Below are positions 34,970-44,278 of a stretch of DNA of 64,000 bases, piece by piece (position 1 is the first letter of the stretch; every line of letters starts with the position of its first letter). The notes beneath the pieces were generated by a model. It made no database searches, was not told the DNA's origin, and saw only the letters and a list, made by a program, of their open reading frames with translations. The stretch is from Izemoplasma sp964435595. Lineage in GTDB: Bacteria; Bacillota_I; Bacilli_A; Izemoplasmatales; Izemoplasmataceae. The position numbers and the translations under genes were made by a program. Where the stretch lies: assembly GCA_964435595.1 (NCBI GenBank), contig CAYSZV010000006.1, positions 1-64,000 of the forward strand, in the 5' to 3' direction.

Positions 34970-36277
34970 CTATCTCTCTCGAGATTGATTTTTACTATCA
35001 TGTCTTGAAAAATTCTTTGGATTACCCTTGCTATTCTTTGGTTTTTTTCTCGAATATGATTTGTTGTTTTTACCTTTATTATATGGCTTATTACTTCTTG
35101 AAGATTTTTTTTGTTTTGTAATTGGTAGTTCATCAGTAAGTTCTATAGAATACACTGAATCTGTCATAACTGGAATTGTCATTTGGATATGTTTTTGAAT
35201 ATCTTTCAACAAACCAGCTTCCTCTTGTGAACAAAAAGAAATGGCAAACCCACCAAGTCCAGCCCTACCAGTTCTTCCGATACGGTGAATATATGTTTCA
35301 GGAACTTCTGGTAGATCAAAGTTGATAACGTGAGATAATTCATCAACATCAATTCCTCTAGCTGCGATATCCGTTGCGATTAATACACGTGTTTTTTTCG
35401 ACTTAAATGAAGCCAAGGCTTTTTGTCTTGCTGTTTGTGATTTATTACCATGAATTGCAGCTGAAGCGATGTGCAACTCATCCAAAAGTTTCACAATACG
35501 ATTTGCACCATGTTTGGTTCTTGAAAAGACCAAAACTGATTTTAATTCTTTTTTTCTTAAAAGATCGACTAGTAAATCAATCTTTTTCTTCTTACTTACA
35601 AAATAGATTGATTGTTTGATTTTATCAATCATTTCTTCTTCTGGAGTTACCATAACCCTTACTGGATTCTGCAACATTTCATTTGAAAGATTAACAATTT
35701 CTTTTGGCATTGTTGCTGAAAAAAACATTGTTTGTCTTTCCTTTTTTACCATTGCTACAATCTTCTTCACATCTTTAACGAATCCCATATCTAACATTCT
35801 ATCCGCTTCATCTAGTACTAGATATGATACTGTTGAAAGAGTTAGTTTTCTTTGTTGGATTAAATCTAGTAATCTTCCAGGAGTTGCAACCAAGATATCT
35901 ACACCTTGATGCAACGCTCTTACTTGTTTTGATTGAGGTACTCCACCGTATATAACAGTTGTTCTTAAATTTAAGTTTCTCCCGTATTCTCTGAAGTTTT
36001 CATAAATTTGTAGTGCCAGTTCTCTGGTTGGTGCCAATACCAAAGCTTTTATGTTTCTTTTTGTATTCTCATTTTGCTTTTCTAGGTATAGATTTTGCAA
36101 GATAGGAATAGCAAAAGCGGCTGTTTTACCAGTCCCTGTTTGGGCACTACCTAAGATGTCTTTCCCTTCCAATAAGATGGGAATTGATTCATATTGAATT
36201 GGGGTTGGAACATAATACTCTTGTGTTTTTAATGCTTGTAATATTGGTTCGATAATATGTAGTTCTTGAAATGTCAT
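34970..36277 (-). CDS. DEAD-box RNA helicase (RhlE/CshB-like)
   Basis: 435 residues with all helicase motifs in order: Q motif 'YYVPTPIQYESIP', I 'SAQTGTGKT', Ia 'APTRELALQ', Ib 'VATPGRLLD', II 'VLDEADRMLDMGF', III 'FSATMP', IV 'LVFSRTKHGA', V 'ATDIAARGIDV', VI 'HRIGRTGRAG'. The C-terminal ~60 residues are a Lys/Arg/Ser/Asn-rich unstructured tail for RNA binding. Probable role in ribosome assembly and mRNA decay, often cold-induced. AAAGGAGCAATCAATAA precedes the start. No clear terminator was seen downstream. Confidence 0.93.
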   Translation of the reverse strand: MTFQELHIIEPILQALKTQEYYVPTPIQYESIPILLEGKDILGSAQTGTGKTAAFAIPILQNLYLEKQNENTKRNIKALVLAPTRELALQIYENFREYGRNLNLRTTVIYGGVPQSKQVRALHQGVDILVATPGRLLDLIQQRKLTLSTVSYLVLDEADRMLDMGFVKDVKKIVAMVKKERQTMFFSATMPKEIVNLSNEMLQNPVRVMVTPEEEMIDKIKQSIYFVSKKKKIDLLVDLLRKKELKSVLVFSRTKHGANRIVKLLDELHIASAAIHGNKSQTARQKALASFKSKKTRVLIATDIAARGIDVDELSHVINFDLPEVPETYIHRIGRTGRAGLGGFAISFCSQEEAGLLKDIQKHIQMTIPVMTDSVYSIELTDELPITKQKKSSRSNKPYNKGKNNKSYSRKKPKNSKGNPKNFSRHDSKNQSRER

Positions 36278-36466
36278 TTATTGATTGCTCCTTTATTTAG
36301 GCTATAATACATACAATCAAATATACAAACTATTGAAGATACATATCTATTTATCCTTACCAATCATAACACACAATCAAATATTTACATTACCTTTTAC
36401 ATAAATCCTTATTTGAATTGGTGAAATGTAATTTGAAAGTTCTATAAAATATACTCATAATTAAAA

Positions 36467-36512
36467 AGAAAAGACAGAAAATTAGAACATTCTAATTATG
36501 TTTGTCTTTTCA
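36467..36512 (-). terminator. Terminator of the AraC-type regulator gene
   Basis: AAAAGACA/TGTCTTTT outer stem with an inner TTAGAA/TTCTAA hairpin and T's on the minus strand. Confidence 0.65.
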
Positions 36513-36553
36513 AATTTAAATACCTACAGAAACAATATCTATTCGCTACAGAA

Positions 36554-37393
36554 TTATTTGAATGGAATGAAAATATCCATTACTTCATTCTCCTCTACCA
36601 TTTTCACCTCTTCAAAACACATTCCACCAGTAATGTAATTAAACTGATAATTATCATTAAAGATTGATGATAATTTTTTCCAACCATTAGGTATTCTTTC
36701 AAACGGATCCGAAAATGGGTTTTCAATTCGCAACATTAAATATTTTGATGCATCAATTGTTTTCTTAATTACGTTTTTTGGTGTGTGGGAAGCATATTCT
36801 TCTTCAGATATAACCAACCAACATTCATAGCCTCGATACCCTTTTGCTTGTTTGTCTTCATCAATTGGAGCATCTGCTCCAAGCTTTCTCAAAACAGTAA
36901 GATTGTGTTCTTTCGAATACTCATTCATATAGTGTATAACTTCATCTTCCGGATTCTTGCTAACGATTGTATGTGAAAGTACATGCAATTGTCCAACTGA
37001 TACTTCCTTTACTTCTGATAAATAAGGTAACATTTTAATTCCTCCAATTTCACTTATGATTAATTTTGTAGGTAGTGAATTCTCGTTAAAACGATACGAT
37101 GAAGGGGTTTCTTTATAAAAAGATATGAATGCTCTTGTGAATGTTTTTCTAGAGTTAAATGAATATTTGGTCGCTATATCTATTATTGGTGTTTTAGTTT
37201 GCAAATCAATAGTAGCATATTCAAGTTTTCTTTTTCTCACATAAAACATAATTGACATTCCAGTATATATACTAAAGACTTTGTTCAAATAGTATTTAGA
37301 ATACCCAATATACCTAGAAATAACATCAATATTTAGATTTTCATATATATGATTTTCTACATAATCTATAATATCCTGGATATAGTTTTTCAT
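36554..37393 (-). CDS. AraC-family regulator with GyrI-like effector domain
   Basis: 279 residues from the ATG at 37393 (GTAGGTGGTGATCAA site); the longer frame to 37513 runs through AT-rich non-coding sequence. Two helix-turn-helix motifs in the first ~105 residues ('NIDVISRYIGYSKYYLNKVF' and 'IIDIATKYSFNSRKTFTRAF'), then a GyrI/BmrR-like small-molecule binding domain with 'YECWLVISEEEY' and 'WKKLSSIF'. This SoxS/Rob-like arrangement usually responds to hydrophobic or cationic compounds. No efflux gene is adjacent, so the targets are unknown. Confidence 0.85.
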   Translation of the reverse strand: MKNYIQDIIDYVENHIYENLNIDVISRYIGYSKYYLNKVFSIYTGMSIMFYVRKRKLEYATIDLQTKTPIIDIATKYSFNSRKTFTRAFISFYKETPSSYRFNENSLPTKLIISEIGGIKMLPYLSEVKEVSVGQLHVLSHTIVSKNPEDEVIHYMNEYSKEHNLTVLRKLGADAPIDEDKQAKGYRGYECWLVISEEEYASHTPKNVIKKTIDASKYLMLRIENPFSDPFERIPNGWKKLSSIFNDNYQFNYITGGMCFEEVKMVEENEVMDIFIPFK

Positions 37394-37553
37394 TTGATCA
37401 CCACCTACACTTAATATTATACATATCCGCAATCTGCCATGCGGGACATTTTGTGCTTTATTAATAACATTATATAATTTTTTGCTTACAAAATAAAACC
37501 TGGTTATTACCAAATGAATTTCTGACTATTATATTTTTTCCATTATATCAACA

Positions 37554-37593
37554 TAAAAAACCTCTTTTACAGTAGTTGTATTAGAGGTTTTTA
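37554..37593 (-). terminator. Terminator after the GGDEF-variant gene
   Basis: AAAAACCTCT/AGAGGTTTTT stem with an A/T-rich interior and T-run on the minus strand, about 70 bp past the stop at 37660. Confidence 0.6.
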
Positions 37594-37659
37594 TAGTCAT
37601 TTATCTTATGCTTCATGTTAGGGTTCAAATTACAAAATTCATTAATCTCGAATAAATAT

Positions 37660-39333
37660 TTATCTTATATCTCTTCTTTTGATTTTTTCCTTATACATTG
37701 CATAGTCAGCAAGTTTCACAAACTCATCTAAGTCTTCGGTGTCTTCTAGAACACTGTATCCCATTGAAGCCGAAATCGAAATATTAGGTTTCAAATCAAA
37801 CATCCTTTTTGCCACCAGCGCTTTCAGTTTCCCATTAAAACTGAAGGCAAACTCTTCTTTAAATCCTTCGGCAAACACAAAGAACTCATCTCCATACAAT
37901 CTATATGGAATAACATTTTCAAATTGTCCTGATATTTCCAAAAGACAACTTGCATAAATACTTAATACTTTGTCACCAAATAGATGACCATATTCGTCGT
38001 TGATTTTTTTAAAATTGTCTAAATCAAAGAATAGTCCTACTCCAGAAGTCTTATTTCTAAGATCCTTAAATAGTTTTCTATTATTTGCTAGTCCTGTTAG
38101 TTCATCCATATACGCAAAAGTGATTTGCTTTTTCTCTTTGTTTATTCGATCTGTAATATCTATTACAATTCCACCAAATCTTCTTGGCGTTCCATCATCA
38201 AAACGTTGATCAATTTTTGATGATGATAATAAATATTTGATTTCATTTGTCTTATGATTAATGACTTTTAAAATATCGTCAGTTGTTCCTTCGATATCTC
38301 CTTGTAATAAGTTTCCTAAGGATTTTAAAACAGCCATATTATCACTAATCTCATCCTCTAATGGTAAAATACTCTTTGTAAAGTCAGATAAACAGTAATA
38401 TCCATTTTCTTGTTGTTCTAATCCGAACATTCTTTTATATATAACATTACAATCAAAATATTCCTTCGAGTGATTATCTAAATTATAATGAAATATCCCT
38501 ATACCACCAGAAGTAATTGCCAACTCGTATATCGTATACAAGTATTCAATATCTTTAAATTTATTAATATTTGAAATATCATAAACCACTCCCGAAACAA
38601 TTAGACAATTACCATCTTCGTCTCTCTTTGTGGTTTTCATATTACATCTAATCCATTTATGTTTCACAACAAATTCTTCACTAAATACAATCAATTCATT
38701 GTTAAATAAAAGTTTAGCTCCTCCTAACAATACTTCTTGAGTTATAGTTGGTTCATTATGGGAATCATTATCTGACAATCGATAGTGATTTGTACTTGAT
38801 TTGGTAATTCCTAATAATTCAGGAAAATTTTGATCAGCAAATATGATGGGTGAATCATTGGAATAATCAATAACAAATCGACCTATTTTTTCTATCATCG
38901 AGAATACATCAAACTCTTCTTCGATATCTATTAGAATCTTCTGATATAAGTCTTCTTTCGAAATTGATTTCTCAAAATTATTAAATTTAAGAACCACCTT
39001 TGGAATATCCATCATCATGATAACTTCGATTCCCAAAGAAAAAGAATATGAATATGTTGATCTTAGGTTTGTATCAGAAACAACAATTTGTTCAACATAA
39101 CTACTTTTTTCATCAAATGCATGTCTTATCTTTGATAGTAGTTCCAGTATGTAAGCTTTATTGCAAAACTCTTCATTGCAAAATAAGTCTCTCAAAACAG
39201 ACTCAATATTAGTCTTAAGCAAGTTTTTCCCACCAGAGGTATATAAATCGTAATTTATTGCCTCAATGTCGAGATTGTCATCTAACTGAAATGAAAATAG
39301 TTTTTTATTTTGAACCAATTCTCTAATATTCAT
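37660..39333 (-). CDS. PAS-GGDEF protein with altered active-site motif (YGDEF)
   Basis: 557 residues, no membrane helices. An N-terminal ~130-residue region of unknown type, PAS-like sensory modules (~150-385; 'IVSGVVYDISNINKFKD' and 'FGGIVIDITDRINKEKK' are typical PAS-PAC ends), then a diguanylate cyclase domain 'YMDELTGLANNRKLF', 'GLFFDLDNFKKINDEYGHLFGD' and 'YRLYGDEFFVF'. The GGDEF signature reads YGDEF (480-484): Tyr replaces the first Gly that contacts the guanine-nucleotide ribose/base. Activity is therefore uncertain; it may be a GTP or c-di-GMP receptor. Site TGAGG before the start. Confidence 0.8.
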   Translation of the reverse strand: MNIRELVQNKKLFSFQLDDNLDIEAINYDLYTSGGKNLLKTNIESVLRDLFCNEEFCNKAYILELLSKIRHAFDEKSSYVEQIVVSDTNLRSTYSYSFSLGIEVIMMMDIPKVVLKFNNFEKSISKEDLYQKILIDIEEEFDVFSMIEKIGRFVIDYSNDSPIIFADQNFPELLGITKSSTNHYRLSDNDSHNEPTITQEVLLGGAKLLFNNELIVFSEEFVVKHKWIRCNMKTTKRDEDGNCLIVSGVVYDISNINKFKDIEYLYTIYELAITSGGIGIFHYNLDNHSKEYFDCNVIYKRMFGLEQQENGYYCLSDFTKSILPLEDEISDNMAVLKSLGNLLQGDIEGTTDDILKVINHKTNEIKYLLSSSKIDQRFDDGTPRRFGGIVIDITDRINKEKKQITFAYMDELTGLANNRKLFKDLRNKTSGVGLFFDLDNFKKINDEYGHLFGDKVLSIYASCLLEISGQFENVIPYRLYGDEFFVFAEGFKEEFAFSFNGKLKALVAKRMFDLKPNISISASMGYSVLEDTEDLDEFVKLADYAMYKEKIKRRDIR

Positions 39334-39410
39334 AAATAAACCTCACTATTGTTCGTTTGTCCCTAATTATATCACACCCTAAAAGGAATGAATATAGATA
39401 GATATAAGAA

Positions 39411-39454
39411 AAAAGGTACCAACCACATATTGATTAAGTGGTTGGTACCTTTTT
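39411..39454. terminator. Strong terminator of the antiporter gene
   Basis: Perfect 16-bp stem AAAAGGTACCAACCAC/GTGGTTGGTACCTTTT, 11-nt loop, T-run on the minus strand. Confidence 0.9.
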
Positions 39455-39460
39455 AGATTA

Positions 39461-40699
39461 TCAGTTAACTCTAGTTTCCCCAGCTTTTTTAAATGCCCAC
39501 TGTACTAAGATTGGTCCTATCAACGCAAATACTAAAACACTAGCTAAAGTGATATTTAAAATATTATTCGCATATTCCACGTTGACTTCGAACAATTGAT
39601 TATATGCTGCCATCGCAAGACCAATTGCAACTCCAGACTGAGGTAACATAGCAAACCCGAGATATTGTTTGACAACGGGTTCTGCATGAACAATTTTTGA
39701 AGATACATAACAACCTCCAAATTTACCAATAGAACGAGATATTATATACATAACTCCAATCAATCCTACAGTTGTAATTGTAGAGAAAGATAACTGTGCA
39801 CCGCTCAAAGTAAAGAAAAGGATCATAATTGGTGGAATAAAGAAGCGAATGGTTTCATCTTCCAAAATATATGTGTCTTTATTGATTAGATTGGTGACAA
39901 ACGCTCCTGCTATCATTGGGGTAAGAATTGGTGATGCATCAAATAACATAGCAACTCCAACAGTAATAAATACAGTAATAATAATCACGTCAAGATGTTT
40001 TACCTTGGCATCTGTGTTCTTAGAAATACTTCGAGTAGCCAGACCGGAAATAAGTCCTATAGCAGAACCAAACAAAATGCTTATACCAATTTCCTTAAGG
40101 GGCTGAAGAATGACATTAAAAACAGATAATTGTGAAACATCCCCACTTGCAAGGGCTACACTAAGACTCAATAAAACTCCAAACATAATTACTCCGACTG
40201 CATCATCCAGTCCAACAATTGGAACGATAGTATCGGTAAGTGGTCCTTTTGTACGATATTTATTAATTATCATCATAATTGGTGCAGGTGCAGTTGCTGC
40301 AGCAATCGCTCCTAATACCAAAGCTGTAGGTGGATTTGTAAAGAGAAGCAAAACCAAACTTACAATCAATGTAGTAAATACAGCTTGTGAAATTGTAATA
40401 ATCAAAATCTTTTTCCCAGATTTTTTTAGTTTGCCAAGCCATAGCTCATTACCAACTTGGAAAGCAATAAACCCTAAGGCTAAATTACTTATAATTGACA
40501 TATGATCAAGTTCCTCAGAGGTCAAGAAATGAGTAATTGGTCCAAGAAGCAATCCTGCAATCAAATATCCAGTTATGTCTGGTAAATTTACTTTTTCTGC
40601 TAGTTTTCCAAAAATAAGGCCAAGTAATAATACTATTCCAACATTAAATATCAACATTGCATAAGAATCTGTAGGAACTTCAATTAATAATAAATTCAT
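39461..40699 (-). CDS. CPA2-type cation:proton antiporter
   Basis: 412 residues from the ATG at 40699 (AGGAG nine bases upstream; an ATG at 40708 abuts that site). About 12 membrane helices. 'PDITGYLIAGLLLGP' and 'ALGFIAFQVGNELW' are typical CPA2/Kef N-terminal motifs. 'TIVPIVGLDDAVGVIMFG' carries the conserved membrane-embedded Asp pair of the ion site. No C-terminal RCK/TrkA domain is present. It exchanges Na+ or K+ for H+. The leader/promoter at 40721-40820 has two inverted repeats. Confidence 0.88.
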   Translation of the reverse strand: MNLLLIEVPTDSYAMLIFNVGIVLLLGLIFGKLAEKVNLPDITGYLIAGLLLGPITHFLTSEELDHMSIISNLALGFIAFQVGNELWLGKLKKSGKKILIITISQAVFTTLIVSLVLLLFTNPPTALVLGAIAAATAPAPIMMIINKYRTKGPLTDTIVPIVGLDDAVGVIMFGVLLSLSVALASGDVSQLSVFNVILQPLKEIGISILFGSAIGLISGLATRSISKNTDAKVKHLDVIIITVFITVGVAMLFDASPILTPMIAGAFVTNLINKDTYILEDETIRFFIPPIMILFFTLSGAQLSFSTITTVGLIGVMYIISRSIGKFGGCYVSSKIVHAEPVVKQYLGFAMLPQSGVAIGLAMAAYNQLFEVNVEYANNILNITLASVLVFALIGPILVQWAFKKAGETRVN

Positions 40700-40720
40700 T
40701 GTGTTCATCTCCTAATGAAA

Positions 40721-40820
40721 AGTGACTGCGTAAGAACTACTCAGTCACTTTGTTGTGGCTTTTTGGGTTAGAAAGAGTTCTTTCTAACATTATTATACTA
40801 CTCTCAATGTTTGTGTTCAA
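40721..40820 (-). promoter_or_regulatory. Antiporter promoter with inverted repeat at the start site
   Basis: Minus strand TTGAAC (40815-40820), 17 bp, TATAAT (40792-40797), then GTTAGAAAG-AACT-CTTTCTAAC (40767-40788) at about +1 to +20, and a second repeat AGTGACTG/CAGTCACT (40721-40749) just before the ribosome site. These could be an operator or leader hairpins; no T-run follows the first. Confidence 0.6.
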
Positions 40821-40886
40821 GTAAGTTATCTTCTTACCCTGCATAAATTACTATTGTGATTATACATATACAACACTTTCTAAACA

Positions 40887-41615
40887 CTATCTTATATCAT
40901 TAAAGTGACGACCCAATTCATTGATTGTATGTGCATCAGATGAGAGAGAGAACTTTGTTCCACCCAGCTCTAGATATCTATTCACAACTTCTTGTTTTGG
41001 ATACAATCTTCCTTCCGTATCGATACCAGACGTATTAATCTCAAGAATCTTATTCTTATTAATTAATGCACACAATATTTTATCAATAACTTCTTTGAAA
41101 TCTTTATAATCATAATCTCCAAAATTACCGTATCTAGTGATATAGTCCAAGTGACCAAATGCATCAAAATCATCCATGACATTGATTGCTTCTAGGCACA
41201 CTTCAAAATATCTTTGATATGCTTCTTGTTTTGTTTTATTTTGATAGTATTCACCGGTATAAAGATCCATTTTATCAACATAATGGATAGATAATATTTT
41301 ATATTGAAATGGGTATTGCTTTAGAAAATCATTCATTTCTTTTATAACATGATTTTGATATCCAATTTCCACACCCAAAAGCAGTTCAATATCAGACTGT
41401 TTCTTAGCTTCAAGAAATTCAAGAATATATTGATCATAATTGATTTGTTTTCTCATCAAAGGATGAACTGCATCGATATCGACATGGTCTGTGAATATCA
41501 GTCTTTTTAGACCGATTTCTTTTGCTTTTTCAACATATTTAAGAAATGTTGCATTTGGATCTGCATCTGGTGAAAACTTTGTGTGAACATGTGAATCTGT
41601 CAATCTATCAATCAC
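40887..41615 (-). CDS. hisK: Histidinol-phosphatase, PHP family
   Basis: 242 residues. PHP metal motifs 'DSHVHTKFSPDA', 'FTDHVD', 'GVEIGYQNH', 'SIHYVD', 'FGHLDYITRY' and 'SLSSDAH' provide the trinuclear metal site. It removes phosphate from L-histidinol phosphate. The start overlaps the hisIE stop by 4 bp, so it is the last gene of the his operon and supplies the phosphatase missing from the stand-alone HisB dehydratase. Confidence 0.92.
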   Translation of the reverse strand: MIDRLTDSHVHTKFSPDADPNATFLKYVEKAKEIGLKRLIFTDHVDIDAVHPLMRKQINYDQYILEFLEAKKQSDIELLLGVEIGYQNHVIKEMNDFLKQYPFQYKILSIHYVDKMDLYTGEYYQNKTKQEAYQRYFEVCLEAINVMDDFDAFGHLDYITRYGNFGDYDYKDFKEVIDKILCALINKNKILEINTSGIDTEGRLYPKQEVVNRYLELGGTKFSLSSDAHTINELGRHFNDIR

Positions 41616-42211
41616 TTTTTTCTCTTTTCCAATTCCAACAATACGTCTGAAAGTTCAAGACTTTGATTGGCAAATAAAACAAGAAGATGATACAGCAAGT
41701 CCGCCGATTCATAAATTAACTCTTCATTATTGTTTTTTGTTGCGATCAGCACTTCACCAGTTTCTTCTGCTACTTTCTTTAAAATCTTATCTACTCCTTT
41801 ATCAAATAAATAGGTAGTGTAAGATCCTTCCGGTCTCAACTCTTTTCTTTCTTTGATCAATGCAAACAATGATTGTAAAGTATCACTAGCTTTTGCCTCT
41901 TCTCTGAATTCTGAGCGATAGAAACAACTATAGTGATTTGTGTGACAGGCAACGCCTTTTTGTTCCACCTTAAGTAATATCGTATCTTGGTCACAATCAT
42001 AAGAAAGTTCTTTGACAAATTGGATATTTCCAGAGGTTTCTCCTTTTTTCCACAACTCTTGTCTTGATCTGCTATAGTAATATGCTTCTTTGGAATTTAA
42101 TGTTTTTTCTAGCGCTTCTTCATTCATATATGCTAGCATTAATACTTCTTTTGTATATACATCTTGGGCGATAACTGGCACAAGACCATCTTCATTATAT
42201 TTTATATTCAT
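41612..42211 (-). CDS. hisIE: Bifunctional phosphoribosyl-AMP cyclohydrolase / phosphoribosyl-ATP pyrophosphatase
   Basis: 199 residues. HisI part (1-~110) with 'VLMLAYMNEEAL', 'YSRSRQELWKKGETSGN', 'DCDQDTILLKV' and 'ACHTNHYSCFYR' (zinc cysteines). HisE part (~115-199) with 'KILKKVAEETGEVLIATKN' and 'ESADLLYHLLVLF' (MazG-like acidic helices). It carries out steps 2 and 3 of the pathway. Gap of 9 bp from hisF; 4-bp overlap with hisK. Confidence 0.95.
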   Translation of the reverse strand: MNIKYNEDGLVPVIAQDVYTKEVLMLAYMNEEALEKTLNSKEAYYYSRSRQELWKKGETSGNIQFVKELSYDCDQDTILLKVEQKGVACHTNHYSCFYRSEFREEAKASDTLQSLFALIKERKELRPEGSYTTYLFDKGVDKILKKVAEETGEVLIATKNNNEELIYESADLLYHLLVLFANQSLELSDVLLELEKRKK

Positions 42212-42220
42212 CTTTCCACC

Positions 42221-42976
42221 TCATATTCTGATTGGTACTCCAGCTGCTTTTAATGATTCTTTTAAATCTTTGATTTTGATTTCATCATAATGAAATACCG
42301 AAGCTGCCAAGTATCCATCTACATTTGTTTTGGTAGCCAACTCAACAAAATGCTCCACTGTCCCTGCTCCACCAGAAGCAATAATTGGCACATTTACATT
42401 TTGTTCAAGTAGTTGAAGTAATTCAATGTCAAATCCTTGTTTCACTCCATCGTGGTGCATACTGTTTAACACAATCTCACCAGCCCCTAATGCCACACCC
42501 TTTTTTGCCCACTCTATAGCATCAAGATAAGTATTGATTCTTCCACCATTTTGATAAACGTAGTATTTGTCATTTTCTTTTTTCACATCAATCGATAAGA
42601 CAATACATTGTGCCCCAAATTTCTCTGCACCTTGTCTAATTAAATCAGGGTTCTTTATCGCTCCTGAATTGACAGACACTTTGTCCGCTCCTTTTCGAAG
42701 GATTAATTGAATATCTTCTATTGTATTGACACCGCCACCAACTGAAAAAGGTATATTCAGTTTCGCCGCAACTTTTTCAACAAAATCAAGAGAAATCTTT
42801 CGTTCTTCTGCAGATGCAGTGATATCATAAAAGACCAATTCATCTGCTCCAAGCATAGAATACTTTTCACCTAGAATAACCGGATCTGCAACATCCTGAA
42901 TGTTTTCAAAATTAACACCTTTAACTACTCTTCCATTGCGAACATCTAGACATGGGATTATTCTTCTTGCAAGCAT
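42221..42976 (-). CDS. hisF: Imidazole glycerol phosphate synthase, cyclase subunit
   Basis: 251-residue TIM barrel: 'RIIPCLDVRNGRVVKGVNF' with catalytic Asp11, 'SVGGGVNTIEDI', 'LSIDVKK' with the second catalytic Asp, 'SGGAGTVEHFVEL' and 'AASVFHYDE'. It cyclises PRFAR with ammonia delivered by HisH. The start overlaps hisA by 19 bp. Confidence 0.97.
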   Translation of the reverse strand: MLARRIIPCLDVRNGRVVKGVNFENIQDVADPVILGEKYSMLGADELVFYDITASAEERKISLDFVEKVAAKLNIPFSVGGGVNTIEDIQLILRKGADKVSVNSGAIKNPDLIRQGAEKFGAQCIVLSIDVKKENDKYYVYQNGGRINTYLDAIEWAKKGVALGAGEIVLNSMHHDGVKQGFDIELLQLLEQNVNVPIIASGGAGTVEHFVELATKTNVDGYLAASVFHYDEIKIKDLKESLKAAGVPIRI

Positions 42977-43677
42977 AATAGTGTCTCCTTTACTGTCATT
43001 TTATCTATATAAAGGGCTTTTCCAATGATTGCACCATATAGAGTCATTGCATTTAACTGCTTGATATCATCATAAGAACTTACTCCACCAGATGCGATAA
43101 TATCCAAAGATGTATTGTTAGATAACAACTCATAATCTTGAAAATTAGGACCCTGCATCATTCCATCTTTTGCAATATCAGTGTAGACAATCGTTTTCGC
43201 CCCTTTTGATTCAAGTAATTGACAAAATTCTAATGTTGTATATTCGCTTGTATCTTGCCACCCACTATAGGTAACCTTGTTTTTATCACTATCAACTGAT
43301 ACAACAATTTGTGAGGGATATTCTTTGAATAGTTCATCAAGCAACTCGATATTTTTCACCGCAAAAGACCCAATAATTACTCTAGAAACTCCAATTTCTA
43401 GATAGTCTTTTATTCTTTTAGTAGAGCGAATTCCCCCACCAACTTGAATTTTTAAGTCCGTGTTTTCTACAAGTTGTTTGATGATTGTAAAATTTGTATT
43501 TTCTCCAGTTTCTGCTCCATTCAAATCAATCACATGAAGCCAAGTAGCACCTTCTTTTTGATAGGTTTGCGCTACTTTTAATGGGTTGTTATTGTACACA
43601 GTGACTGTATTAAATTTTCCTTTTTCAAGTCGAACTACTTGTTGATTATATAAATCAATTGCTGGGAATAGTTTCAT
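42958..43677 (-). CDS. hisA: ProFAR isomerase
   Basis: 239-residue TIM barrel related to HisF: 'LFPAIDLYNQQVVRL' with the catalytic Asp, 'VGGGIRSTKRI', 'YTDIAKDGMMQGPNF' and 'ASGGVSSYDDI'. It isomerises the aminoaldose ProFAR to PRFAR. Overlaps hisH by 23 bp and hisF by 19 bp. Confidence 0.96.
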   Translation of the reverse strand: MKLFPAIDLYNQQVVRLEKGKFNTVTVYNNNPLKVAQTYQKEGATWLHVIDLNGAETGENTNFTIIKQLVENTDLKIQVGGGIRSTKRIKDYLEIGVSRVIIGSFAVKNIELLDELFKEYPSQIVVSVDSDKNKVTYSGWQDTSEYTTLEFCQLLESKGAKTIVYTDIAKDGMMQGPNFQDYELLSNNTSLDIIASGGVSSYDDIKQLNAMTLYGAIIGKALYIDKMTVKETLLCLQEE

Positions 43678-44278
43678 TGATCATCTCTCCATATGCTTTT
43701 AATATATTCAGTCCAACAGTTCCACTTTTTTCAGGATGAAACTGCGTTGCATAGACATTTCCTTGTCTTATTATTGCTGGAATATCAATTCCATAATTTG
43801 TATAAGCTAGTAATTCACGATTGGTTGAATCAACATAATAAGAATGAACAAAATATACAAAATCATCTTCTTTTATGTATTTCAAGATTGGATCTTTTTT
43901 ATGAAAAATTAAATTGTTCCAACCCATATGTGGTATTTTTACATCACTTGTTATTTTTCTTATCGATCCTTCTATTATTCCTAGACCTTTGTATACTCCA
44001 AATTCATAACTTTCTTCATATAGTAATTGCATACCAAGGCAAATTCCAAGAAGATATTTTCCGCTTTCAACATGCGCCTTGATTGCAGGAATTAATCCTG
44101 ATTTTTCTAAGGCAATCATTGATTCCTTGAATGCCCCAACCCCAGGCAATATAAGGGAAGTCGCTTCTTTAATCACTTCTAAGTCTTTTGATAACTCAAC
44201 AGATATTCCAACACGTTCAAATCCTTTGATCACAGAATCTAGATTACCAACATCATAATCTAATATTACGTGCTTCAT
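43655..44278 (-). CDS. hisH: Imidazole glycerol phosphate synthase, glutaminase subunit
   Basis: 207 residues, class I amidotransferase: 'LILPGVGAF' oxyanion region, nucleophile Cys in 'LLGICLGMQLLYE', and His-Glu in 'ATQFHPEKSG'. It hydrolyses glutamine and channels ammonia to HisF. Overlaps hisB by 4 bp. Confidence 0.96.
   Translation of the reverse strand: MKHVILDYDVGNLDSVIKGFERVGISVELSKDLEVIKEATSLILPGVGAFKESMIALEKSGLIPAIKAHVESGKYLLGICLGMQLLYEESYEFGVYKGLGIIEGSIRKITSDVKIPHMGWNNLIFHKKDPILKYIKEDDFVYFVHSYYVDSTNRELLAYTNYGIDIPAIIRQGNVYATQFHPEKSGTVGLNILKAYGEMINETIPSN

Noticed and set aside
34930..35133. 67-codon frame overlapping the helicase tail
   Set aside because: It is an out-of-frame shadow of the Lys/Arg-rich helicase C-terminus with no ribosome site.
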